A stretch of DNA of 12,588 nt, taken from NCBI GenBank assembly GCA_964540605.1, contig CAZINM010000030.1, positions 1 through 12,588 of the forward strand, written 5' to 3'. Shown here one piece after another: positions 1-8,921 of this stretch. Origin of the DNA: CAZINM01 sp964540605. Its GTDB lineage: Bacteria > Patescibacteriota > Dojkabacteria > SC72 > JAHDCA01. Positions within the stretch are counted from its first letter, which is position 1. The number at the start of each line of letters is the position of its first letter. The notes beneath the pieces are model-generated. The model was given only the letters and a program-made list of their open reading frames with translations. It searched no databases and was not told the origin of the DNA. A program made the translations under genes and the position numbers.

Positions 1-38
1 GCATCCGTCTTATTTTTTAGGAAAGGCAGTTTGATCAT
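1..38 (-). CDS. 5' end of an unidentified gene leaving the left edge
   Basis: An ATG at 38-36 on the minus strand opens a frame without stops to the window edge; the 13 visible residues read MIKLPFLKNKTDA. An extended -10 element lies exactly 7 bases upstream, so the mRNA would begin at or next to the ATG and be leaderless, as also inferred for rnj and the zinc-ribbon gene in this window. The gene would run in the same direction as the RNase J and glycosyltransferase genes but from its own promoter. Thirteen residues are too few to assign a family. The call rests on the promoter-to-ATG geometry. Confidence 0.35.
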   Translation of the reverse strand, partial: MIKLPFLKNKTD

Positions 39-45
39 ATGAAAA

Positions 46-54
46 AGTATAACA
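46..54 (-). promoter_or_regulatory. Extended -10 promoter (TGTTATACT) for the left-edge gene
   Basis: On the minus strand the bases 54 to 46 read TGTTATACT: a TG one base ahead of TATACT. I see no good -35 hexamer at 16-18 bases, which is tolerable for a TGn promoter. The expected transcription start is at about 39-40, next to the ATG at 38. Confidence 0.45.
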
Positions 55-75
55 CACAGGAAGTTTGTTTAACAG

Positions 76-116
76 AAAAAATATCCCTGAGTGTAGCCTG
101 TTTTAGAGCTTACTCA
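76..116 (-). terminator. Possible terminator after the glycosyltransferase gene
   Basis: On the minus strand TGAGT (116-112) plus AGC (110-108) can pair with GCT (97-95) plus ACTCA (92-88), giving 8 bp with a small internal loop and a 10-base loop. A run of six T follows at 81-76, but six bases (85-87 GGG, then ATA) separate it from the stem, so it is a poor intrinsic terminator. The stem includes the glycosyltransferase stop codon. It would separate the rnj operon from the left-edge gene. Confidence 0.3.
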
Positions 117-1672
117 ATTTTAACCTTATCTGTTATGTAGTATTTTTTATTAAACTTATTGAACAGCATCTCCGTTTGAGCCTGAACAAATGGAATAAAA
201 CTGAATGTCAGCATATTCACCGTAATAAGTGCGATCTCAAAGAAATCATAAATTCTTCTCCATATTGACCACTCTTTCGGTCTAGGAACAATTTTAGAAC
301 TTAGTACATAAATTGGGAGATTCATGAACATCAAGCTTGTGAGAATATAACTCATGATTTTAGCTAAGTTATAAGATGCAGAACTGTATTGAAATTCAGG
401 ACTTAAAATGTTCATTATCGGTGTTGAAAGAGAAAGCATGTAGATCACAGTAAGATAAAAAAGTTGATTGTGATAAAGTTTTACAAACAGAGATAACTTG
501 TGAAAAAAGTTGATCCCCTTATTTTTGTAAAATCCCGCCATTGTGATCGGGAAAACTACAATACCCCACCCCCATCTATGTTGTTGTTTGTATAACGATC
601 TATGACTTTTTATAAAACTTTCATTCTCAACCGCATCATTGTATGTAGGTATGTAAACTTCCTCACCTTTAAAATCTCCGTTGAATCTGATAATAGCGTT
701 CCAATAAAAGAATGTGTCATCATTAGCAATTTCAGGATCCCAATAACCAGCTTCATGTACTGTTTGTAAATTAACGAAGTATGCCGACCAAGTATCTCTC
801 ATACTTTTTTGTACAACCCAGTTATGAGCAGTGACCATTGTTAGTGATTGAGCAAAAACTCTGTTCAAAGGCGGAACTCTCCAAACATTATTTTGGAATG
901 TATGAACAGCTGAAGAGAAAAATGTCCTCAATGGTTTATCTGTAGTAAAGTATTTATATGTTACGGCTGAGAAAAGTTTTTTATGAGGTCTAAGGTCACT
1001 ATCACAAGTAAAGAGTAGATACTCATCTAGTTTCTCACCCCTATCTTCAACCATCTTTACAAAATGTCTAGCTGCCCAGTTGATATTTGCACCCTTAACA
1101 CCCACTACTTCCCCTGGTATTTCTGCAGGATGAACAATATATTGCATCTCACAAAATCTCTTCCCGTATTTTTTTGTTAAGTATTCACATTTAGGAATAG
1201 CTGAGTCGACAAATTTTTGTTCAAGAGCAAATATCACAGAGATATTCTTTGAGCCAATATCTTGAGATGCAAAATGTTGAATTGTGGGTTCAAGAACATC
1301 TAGTCCTTCTTTTACAAATGGGCAGATATAAACATATTTCAAGGGCTTTTTACTTAATTTCTGAATTTCCTTAACCCAGTTTGTTGAGAGATCTTTTTTC
1401 ATTCTAAAGTAAGCAACTGTTAGTCCGTAAACAAATACAATAGCTCTATAAGACCAGTAGATCGTTAAAAAAGAGACATAAATAATAACTAATTGTGGAA
1501 AACCAAATAAAGATGCAACAAATGGGAGCAACAGAAGTGACCAGGTAATTATTCCAGGAATCTTCTCATTCATTTTGGTGTACCACTTCGGCACATATAT
1601 TGGATAACCGTTTTCGCGGTCTGCAGGTTTAGTTTCTGTGATCTTGTAATCTTTAATATCTTTCATCTCCAT
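110..1672 (-). CDS. Membrane glycosyltransferase, family 2 (cellulose-synthase-like)
   Basis: A 520-residue processive-type GT2 enzyme expected to transfer a sugar from a nucleotide-sugar at the inner face of the membrane. Two hydrophobic segments lie at about 41-58 and 60-88. The cytosolic catalytic domain follows at about 110-370, with KGANINWAARH (193-203), the metal and nucleotide-binding D224-S-D226 inside CDSD, the acidic catalytic motif N317-D-D319, and Q363-x-x-R366-W367. At least three more membrane segments lie near 396-416, 436-457 and 476-498. All the hallmark catalytic residues are present, so the enzyme should be active. The ATG at 1672 lies one base after the rnj stop and has no Shine-Dalgarno, so translation is probably coupled to rnj by termination and reinitiation. 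The acceptor and product (cell-wall or exopolysaccharide) cannot be read from the sequence. Confidence 0.85.
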   Translation of the reverse strand: MEMKDIKDYKITETKPADRENGYPIYVPKWYTKMNEKIPGIITWSLLLLPFVASLFGFPQLVIIYVSFLTIYWSYRAIVFVYGLTVAYFRMKKDLSTNWVKEIQKLSKKPLKYVYICPFVKEGLDVLEPTIQHFASQDIGSKNISVIFALEQKFVDSAIPKCEYLTKKYGKRFCEMQYIVHPAEIPGEVVGVKGANINWAARHFVKMVEDRGEKLDEYLLFTCDSDLRPHKKLFSAVTYKYFTTDKPLRTFFSSAVHTFQNNVWRVPPLNRVFAQSLTMVTAHNWVVQKSMRDTWSAYFVNLQTVHEAGYWDPEIANDDTFFYWNAIIRFNGDFKGEEVYIPTYNDAVENESFIKSHRSLYKQQHRWGWGIVVFPITMAGFYKNKGINFFHKLSLFVKLYHNQLFYLTVIYMLSLSTPIMNILSPEFQYSSASYNLAKIMSYILTSLMFMNLPIYVLSSKIVPRPKEWSIWRRIYDFFEIALITVNMLTFSFIPFVQAQTEMLFNKFNKKYYITDKVKIE

Positions 1673-1673
1673 A

Positions 1674-3401
1674 TTATATGGTAACAGCTAAGATCTTCGG
1701 TTCTCTCTCCGTTCTATCATAGATGAATTTTGCAAGAGATTTCTCAATTGAAGTAAGGAGAGGTTTAATATCATATCTTTCAGTTTGGGATTCTTCTTTT
1801 TGCCACTCTCTATGTTTGTCTACTACTATATTTCCCATTTCATCAAAAAGTGCTTTCGAAGTTTTTACATAAACAAAACCTCTAGAGATGAATTTAGGAT
1901 TTCCTATGATCTTCTTGTTCTTTGATGATAAATTGAGAATTACAACTACCATTCCATATTCTGCCAGCTGTTGCCTGTCTTTAAGTACAACATCACCAAT
2001 ATCTCCAATACCTAGACCATCAATTAATATCGGTTTAGACTCGATCATTCTATCTTTTTCCCAGATGTCATCTTTTTTGACCCAAACTTGCCCATCAGTT
2101 GTCAGATACATTCGATTTGGATTCATCCCCCAATCGATATAATTTTTCTTATTCTGATACCTCATTGTTAAACTCCCATGGATAGGCATTACATTCTTGG
2201 GCTTAACCATGTCGTACATCATCTTCATATCAAGTTTGAGTGCGTGTCCAGTCTCATGAATATTTTCAGTATCGTTTTTTATCAGATCAGCACCTTGCCC
2301 TATTAATCTATCTGTCATTTTCTCAATCTGCGAAACATTCATTGGAATTTCAGATGCAGAAAGGAGTATTAGATCTCCCTCTTTTATCTTGAAAAACTTA
2401 TGTTCTCCAAGAGAGATACGATTAAGAGCTGAGTATCTTTCTGCCTGACTTCCTGTACAAATAAATAGAACTTTGTCATCAGGAAAATCTTTTAACTGTT
2501 TTTCGTTTAAAACTAACCCATCAGGGAAAGTAATATATCTACTTTCACGAGCAATCTTTAATGCAGTATTCAAACTTCTTCCAGATATAAAAAGCTTTCT
2601 ATTGGTTTTTTCTGCGATCTTTATTACAGAATATAATCTCGAAAGAAGTGATGAGAACATTGCGATCACAACTCTGCCTTTATGTGCGGCAATAATGTGT
2701 TCGATATTTTGAGCAACTTCCGTTGCTGAAATAGATTTACCCTCGATATCAGCATTTGTACTTTCCATTAGGGCAAGATCTACCTTACCACTTAATTCCT
2801 TAAGGGATGTGTAATCTGTTTCTGGCTCATTTTCTGGTTGAAGATCTATCTTATAGTCACCTGAGAAAAATATGTTTCCATCAGGGCTTTTTATGAAGAT
2901 TGAAAAGGCATTGGGAATACTGTGGGTAACACCTATGAATCTAACCTCAAAGGCTCCTAAATTCATTGTCGTATTCCTATGCACATTAACCAGTTTGAAT
3001 TTTCCTGCTAGATCCGTCTCATTTAATTTCTCTTTTATTAAAGCGTTTGCAAAAGAACCAGCATAGATGGTTGGATTTCCCAAGTCGTTCAAAATGTATT
3101 GAAGCGCACCCGTATGATCTAAATGACCATGAGTGATCAGAATACCTTTTATCTTATGTCTATTCTTTTTCAAATAGTTGATGTTTGGTATCAGATAGTC
3201 AATACCGTACAGTTCGTGATCAGGAAAAGAGAATCCTGCATCTATCATCAATATGTCATTACCATATTCAACAAAACTGCAATTTCTCCCAACTTCTGTC
3301 GTTCCTGACAATGTACATAATTTCAATTGTGATCTTCTTGGATTGTTTCTACTAGAATACCTGTTCCTACTACCTTTAAATCGTTTTTTATAATTTTCCA
3401 T
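1674..3401 (-). CDS. rnj: Ribonuclease J (metallo-beta-lactamase/beta-CASP RNase)
   Basis: A 575-residue zinc-dependent RNase combining 5'-3' exonuclease and endonuclease activity, a main mRNA decay and rRNA maturation enzyme in bacteria lacking RNase E. The first 27 residues are rich in Arg, Lys and Ser and probably disordered. The metallo-beta-lactamase core carries HGHLDH (91-96), the third-motif His in THSIPNAF (H160) and D182 in SGDYKID. The beta-CASP part includes the CTGSQAERYSAL block (315-326), HETGHA (382-387) and PIHG (406-409). The C-terminal domain keeps the RNase J signature DGLGIGDIGDVVLKDR (461-476) and SRGFVYV (506-512). The length matches the family. The ATG at 3401 lies 5 bases downstream of an extended -10 box, so the mRNA should be leaderless. 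It is first in an operon with the GT2 gene, which starts one base after its stop. Confidence 0.95.
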   Translation of the reverse strand: MENYKKRFKGSRNRYSSRNNPRRSQLKLCTLSGTTEVGRNCSFVEYGNDILMIDAGFSFPDHELYGIDYLIPNINYLKKNRHKIKGILITHGHLDHTGALQYILNDLGNPTIYAGSFANALIKEKLNETDLAGKFKLVNVHRNTTMNLGAFEVRFIGVTHSIPNAFSIFIKSPDGNIFFSGDYKIDLQPENEPETDYTSLKELSGKVDLALMESTNADIEGKSISATEVAQNIEHIIAAHKGRVVIAMFSSLLSRLYSVIKIAEKTNRKLFISGRSLNTALKIARESRYITFPDGLVLNEKQLKDFPDDKVLFICTGSQAERYSALNRISLGEHKFFKIKEGDLILLSASEIPMNVSQIEKMTDRLIGQGADLIKNDTENIHETGHALKLDMKMMYDMVKPKNVMPIHGSLTMRYQNKKNYIDWGMNPNRMYLTTDGQVWVKKDDIWEKDRMIESKPILIDGLGIGDIGDVVLKDRQQLAEYGMVVVILNLSSKNKKIIGNPKFISRGFVYVKTSKALFDEMGNIVVDKHREWQKEESQTERYDIKPLLTSIEKSLAKFIYDRTEREPKILAVTI

Positions 3402-3406
3402 GACTG

Positions 3407-3415
3407 ATTATATCA
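3407..3415 (-). promoter_or_regulatory. Extended -10 promoter (TGATATAAT) of rnj
   Basis: Minus-strand bases 3415 to 3407 read TGATATAAT, a perfect -10 hexamer with the TGn extension. I see no convincing -35. Only five bases separate the box from the ATG at 3401, so transcription should start at or next to the A of the ATG. Confidence 0.65.
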
Positions 3416-3544
3416 TTTATAACCTTTAGAAAACGATTTGAGGTTTATTTGTAGGTGAATCAGAGAATCCTCCTTTCCATCACGAATCAGCTTAAATTGT
3501 TGCTATATAAACTATTTAGCCCATGACTTAATGAAATGAAATTA

Positions 3545-3556
3545 GATATTAATATC
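3545..3556. repeat. 12-base perfect palindrome between the rnj and valS promoters
   Basis: GATATTAATATC is its own reverse complement and lies about 45 bases upstream of the valS -10. It could be an operator, or chance in AT-rich DNA. The rest of 3416-3598 shows nothing I can name beyond a short direct repeat GAATCAG at 3457 and 3484. Confidence 0.25.
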
Positions 3557-3598
3557 CAAATCATAATCAAAAGTTATTATGTAATCCTAAAATTATTA

Positions 3599-3607
3599 TG
3601 ATATAAT
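3599..3607 (+). promoter_or_regulatory. Extended -10 promoter (TGATATAAT) of the T-box/valS transcript
   Basis: Bases 3599-3607 read TGATATAAT, identical to the rnj -10. No good -35 is seen at 17 bases (positions 3579-3584 read ATGTAA). Transcription should start near 3613-3615, just ahead of the first T-box helices. Confidence 0.65.
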
Positions 3608-3860
3608 ATTGGCGTGTTAAAACCGTTTGAGAGGGCTTGTCACCCTCAAGGTTCAGAAAGAAATTTGACTAGTTTTGATTGGCCCGTGATAAATATTGAA
3701 GCCTTTAGAAACTTGTCATAAAGTAGAATCTGACAGTACCGACTGTATCGGTTTCGCATATCTTGTCTGTTATAGACAGTTTGAATAAAACTGTGTTAGA
3801 TAAGAGTGCGATTTGAGCCTGAGTACGAGTAAGAATAGTGTAAGAAGTACTTAGGGAAGT

Positions 3861-3890
3861 AAGGTGGTACCACGGCAAAGAGCCGTCCTT
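3861..3890 (+). promoter_or_regulatory. T-box antiterminator hairpin
   Basis: AAGG (3861-3864) pairs with CCUU (3887-3890), and ACGGC (3872-3876) pairs with GCCGU (3882-3886) around loop AAAGA. This leaves the seven-base bulge UGGUACC (3865-3871). It is the standard T-box antiterminator shape and uses the same 3' strand as the terminator, so the two folds exclude each other. Confidence 0.85.
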
Positions 3891-3933
3891 GCAATATACT
3901 TTTATAGTGTGTTGTGAGGACGGCTTTTTATTT
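3881..3933 (+). terminator. T-box regulated intrinsic terminator
   Basis: AGCCGTCCT (3881-3889) pairs with AGGACGGCT (3917-3925). The helix continues without a mismatch, using several G-U pairs, through 3890-3899 against 3907-3916, for 19 bp in all with a 7-base loop (3900-3906). The T-rich tract TTTTTATTT follows from 3925. It forms when tRNA-Val is charged and stops transcription 30 bases before the valS ATG. Confidence 0.9.
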
Positions 3934-3962
3934 ATACGAATTAAAATTAGCAGTAGAAAAAT

Positions 3963-6302
<2,340 letters not shown>

Positions 6303-6356
6303 AGTTAAAGGCTTGATTATTGCGAAAAGCAAATTATGGCTGAGAATCATTGAAGT

Positions 6357-8837
6357 CTATTTTTGAACACCAAACTTTTGTAATAAAGAATCGAAAATTT
6401 TGAAGCACTCTTTGAGTGCTTCTTCTTTTATGTGGTCATGTCCTTGAAGTATAACGAGTGCACTTGTAGTTTTTTCACTGATCCTTGTTCTCTTGCTTTG
6501 TTTGGTATCGAGTCTGCAAAGGACACCCTTTTTATCTGTATAAGCATATTCGCCTTTTCTGGCGGTGTTTTTCTCTCCCGTTCCAATCTCTTCAAACTCA
6601 ACATCTTCATCTAAAACTTTGAATTCAGCATCCCCTAATATTTTATCAATATCATGTGCACCTATTGATACACCAGTTTTTATCGAAACGAAGTTATAGA
6701 TATCAACAAAAGAATTTATTTTTGGTAACTGACCCTCTTTTATTACTATGTCGATGAGCTTTTCGACAGATCCGGCACCTTCCACATCTTCTGAGAATTT
6801 TTCATGCAGATCTCTATAACCTTTATACAAAGATCTCTCTCTCCAATTTCTATCTTTTTGCAATTCATCTATTATTTTCATAACCTCAATATTTAGTTCG
6901 TTTCGCTGATCTGGCTTTAATTTCTTGATCTTAAGATTCTTATACTTTTTCCAAACGACAGGAATATCTGCTAATTTGCTATCTATTTTTAATTCTAGAT
7001 CCTCATAGTTCTCAGAGATAGTATCTTTGGTAGAATCCAACAGTTCTAGATCTTTTGTGTATTCAAATTTTTGGAATATTATTTCAGGAGTCCCAAGTTT
7101 TTTACCAGGAGGTACTATTTCAAAATCCCAATTATCCTGAGTTCTTGTAATATTTCCACTCTGTTCAAGCTCGATATTTTGATCATATTCATCTTCAATG
7201 TTAAGCATAGATGTTAATTTTGAAGCACCAAATGGAGTGAATGGTTTAAGTAGAACTCTTAGTGCATTAACAATTTGGATCGAGTTATAAATTGTAATTG
7301 ATGCTTTTGCTGGATCATTTTTTACTGTTTCCCAAGGCTTCTCATCGTTAAAATATTTATTAGCGAAATGGCCGAGATCAAGTACAGATTCAATAGATCT
7401 TACAAATTCACGATCCTCAATTGATCTACTGACCGTTTTGAAAGCTTCAGAGATCTTTTCTTGAACAACTTTATCAAATTCACCATCGGGTACTAAGTTG
7501 TCAAAACGAGAATTACAAAAAGAGAGTGTTCTAAAAATAAAATTACCAATATTTGCAACGAGTTCATTATTATTTGCATCTATGAAATCTTTCCAAATAA
7601 ATTCCCGATCCTGTTTTTCTGGAGCATATTTAACAAAGAAGTATCTGAGAGGATCTGGACCATATCTATCTATCAATTTGTCTACAGAAATCCCATGAGA
7701 ATCACCTTTTGACATTTTCTTGCCTTTATAGAAAAGCATATTGTTAGCTGGGACATCAAAAGGAAGGTTTAAATAGGATCTTTTAGTTTCACCAGGTAAC
7801 AAATGATCGTTGTATAGATCATCATTATCATATTTTTCATTGTAAGCAGTAATTTCAGCTGGCCATAAAATTGTATGGAAGGGAACATTACCCCCAGCAA
7901 TAAAGTAGAAATGTTTACATTCTTGATCCTTCCAATACTCTTCCCATAATGAAGGATCTCCTTTCTTCTGAGCCCATTCGATTGAAGCTGAAAGATACCC
8001 AATAACAGCCTCGATCCAAACATATAGAACTTTATCTTCCCAGCCTTCAACAGGTACTGGAATACCATATTTCATATCTCGAGTTACTGGACGAGGTGCT
8101 AAACCTTGATTAACCCACCCCATTGAGAATTCCTTCACCCACTTTCTCCAATTTTCACTTGCTACATTAAGCCATTTACCAAGAGGTTCCTGCAATGCAC
8201 TCAGATCCATATAGTAATGTTCGGTTTCTTTAATTACAGGGGTGGCGTCAGACAAAGTGCTGTATGGATCAATTAGTTCTTCTGGTTCAAGATATTCACC
8301 ACATTCAGGACATTCGTCACCTCTAGCATTATTTGCACCACACATTGGGCAAGTACCCCTTACATACCTATCAGGTAAAAATCTTTCAACTTTTGGATCG
8401 TAATATTGTTTGGATGATTGAATATTTAAATAACCTTCTTTTAATAATACCGTGAAAATATTTTGGGCAACGATCTTATGAGTTTCTGTTGTGGTTTTTG
8501 TATAGTTTTCATATAAGAAGCCTAATTTTTTGTATGTAGATACGATTGCATTATGTGAGTTTAGTGCGTGATCTTCAGGTGAAATCCCTAACTTTTCAGC
8601 GCTAAAAACTACAGGAGCTCCATGACTATCACTACCTGAGACCATCAACACTTTATTTCCTTTTAATCTATGATATCTGGCAAAAACATCGCAGACAACA
8701 TACTGACCAGCAAGATGACCAATGTGAATATTACCATTTGCGTATGGCCAAGAAACGCCTATATATATCTTTTGTGGGTCCTTTTTTATTTCGTTTGGAG
8801 TAAATTCGTATATTAACGGGGATATTTTACACTTAAT
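6357..8837 (-). CDS. metG: Methionyl-tRNA synthetase fused to a C-terminal B3/4 domain; start codon uncertain
   Basis: A class I synthetase that charges elongator and initiator tRNA-Met. Numbering from an assumed ATT start at 8837 gives 826 residues. SWPYANGNIHIGHL carries HIGH at 38-41 (bases 8715-8726), followed by VSGSDSHGAP, a zinc knuckle CPMC...CPEC (C163, C166, C176, C179), and KKMSKG (the KMSKS loop ends in Gly) at about 374-378. The helical anticodon-binding domain follows. From about residue 612 to the end the sequence matches the B3/4 fold known from the PheRS beta subunit and free-standing proteins: GQLPKINSFVDIYNFVS, EYAYTDKKGVLCR and SKRTRISEKTTSAL. The first ATG, GTG or TTG in the continuous frame is the GTG at 8651, which lies after HIGH and cannot be the start. 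Upstream codons ATT 8837 and ATA 8813 are possible; an ATG at 8867 is cut off by an in-frame TGA at 8850-8852. The enzyme identity is certain; the start is not. Confidence 0.9.
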   Translation of the reverse strand: MKCKISPLIYEFTPNEIKKDPQKIYIGVSWPYANGNIHIGHLAGQYVVCDVFARYHRLKGNKVLMVSGSDSHGAPVVFSAEKLGISPEDHALNSHNAIVSTYKKLGFLYENYTKTTTETHKIVAQNIFTVLLKEGYLNIQSSKQYYDPKVERFLPDRYVRGTCPMCGANNARGDECPECGEYLEPEELIDPYSTLSDATPVIKETEHYYMDLSALQEPLGKWLNVASENWRKWVKEFSMGWVNQGLAPRPVTRDMKYGIPVPVEGWEDKVLYVWIEAVIGYLSASIEWAQKKGDPSLWEEYWKDQECKHFYFIAGGNVPFHTILWPAEITAYNEKYDNDDLYNDHLLPGETKRSYLNLPFDVPANNMLFYKGKKMSKGDSHGISVDKLIDRYGPDPLRYFFVKYAPEKQDREFIWKDFIDANNNELVANIGNFIFRTLSFCNSRFDNLVPDGEFDKVVQEKISEAFKTVSRSIEDREFVRSIESVLDLGHFANKYFNDEKPWETVKNDPAKASITIYNSIQIVNALRVLLKPFTPFGASKLTSMLNIEDEYDQNIELEQSGNITRTQDNWDFEIVPPGKKLGTPEIIFQKFEYTKDLELLDSTKDTISENYEDLELKIDSKLADIPVVWKKYKNLKIKKLKPDQRNELNIEVMKIIDELQKDRNWRERSLYKGYRDLHEKFSEDVEGAGSVEKLIDIVIKEGQLPKINSFVDIYNFVSIKTGVSIGAHDIDKILGDAEFKVLDEDVEFEEIGTGEKNTARKGEYAYTDKKGVLCRLDTKQSKRTRISEKTTSALVILQGHDHIKEEALKECFKIFDSLLQKFGVQK
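6402..6429 (+). terminator. Likely valS terminator inside the 3' end of metG
   Basis: GAAGCACTC (6402-6410) and GAGTGCTTC (6414-6422) form a perfect 9-bp stem with a TTT loop, followed on the plus strand by TTCTTTT. That is a plausible intrinsic terminator for valS transcripts, 100 bases after the valS stop. It lies within the coding sequence of the convergent metG. On the minus strand no U-tract follows directly, so it should not stop metG transcription. Confidence 0.55.
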
Positions 8838-8849
8838 ATGATACTGCTT

Positions 8850-8867
8850 TCAAGTTGTAATATTCAT
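8850..8867 (-). other. Five-codon frame MNITT-TGA directly upstream of and in frame with metG
   Basis: On the minus strand an ATG at 8867 is followed by AAT ATT ACA ACT and TGA (8852-8850), in the same frame as metG, which then reads KQYHIKCKISPLIYEFTPNE before the conserved N-terminus. It could be a small upstream reading frame, the remains of the real metG start broken by a point mutation, or a sequencing error. Confidence 0.4.
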
Positions 8868-8891
8868 AAACCAACTCAGTAATGCTATACT
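8863..8891 (+). promoter_or_regulatory. Promoter of the pil operon, extended -10
   Basis: TGCTATACT (8883-8891) is an extended -10. TTCATA (8863-8868) is a 4-of-6 match to TTGACA at a 17-base spacing. Transcription should start near 8898, giving a leader of about 24 bases with AGGA (8915-8918) just ahead of the pilN ATG at 8922. Confidence 0.6.
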
Positions 8892-8912
8892 ACGATTATT
8901 GATATCTGTACA
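8884..8912 (-). promoter_or_regulatory. Candidate metG promoter overlapping the pil promoter
   Basis: On the minus strand TGTACA (8912-8907) and TATAGC (8889-8884) are separated by 17 bases, each a 4-of-6 match. The predicted start at about 8877 would give an mRNA containing the ATG at 8867 and the following TGA. Its -10 shares the central TATA with the divergent pil promoter. The match is weak. Confidence 0.3.
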
Positions 8913-8921
8913 TTAGGATAA

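Larger units (their letters stand above)
3611..3933 (+). promoter_or_regulatory. T-box riboswitch controlling valS, valine specifier GUC
   Basis: A transcription-attenuation leader that binds tRNA-Val directly. The T-box core at 3861-3876 (AAGGTGGTACCACGGC) matches the family consensus AGGGUGGNACCGCG. In the bulge, UGGU (3865-3868) can pair with the ACCA end of an uncharged tRNA with discriminator A. In Stem I, CAGAAAG (3654-3660) resembles the conserved AG-bulge motif. AAGGUUC (3648-3654) can pair with GAA (3698-3700) and CCUU (3702-3705) with one bulged G. GAA (3708-3710) followed by GUC and a purine (3715-3718) fits the specifier loop, and GUC is a valine codon, matching the downstream valS. 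A hairpin ACCGA/TCGGT lies at 3738-3752, and another, TGTCT/AGACA, at 3764-3778. The Stem I fold is inferred by eye; the T-box core, antiterminator and terminator are clear. Confidence 0.9.

Noticed and set aside
1888..3308. Plus-strand open frames inside rnj
   Set aside because: Antisense shadows of a fully conserved gene without their own signals.
3416..3598. Small RNA or gene between rnj and the valS promoter
   Set aside because: No open frame of note, no promoter-terminator pair; only a 12-base palindrome.
6432..8068. Open frames inside metG on either strand, including 7769-8068 and 6428-6614
   Set aside because: They lie within strongly conserved synthetase coding sequence, have no promoter or ribosome binding site, and no domain-like sequence.
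8651..8651. GTG at 8651 as the metG start
   Set aside because: It would remove the HIGH motif and the first Rossmann strand, which are intact and in frame upstream (8715-8771).
8850..8852. UGA read as glycine (as in Gracilibacteria/Absconditabacteria)
   Set aside because: Across the other long genes in the window no in-frame TGA occurs, glycines use GGN, and TGA most likely ends pilN. A recoded genome would show many internal TGA codons.
8840..8852. UGA as selenocysteine in MetRS
   Set aside because: MetRS is not a selenoprotein family, the position is outside the conserved enzyme, and no convincing SECIS hairpin follows.
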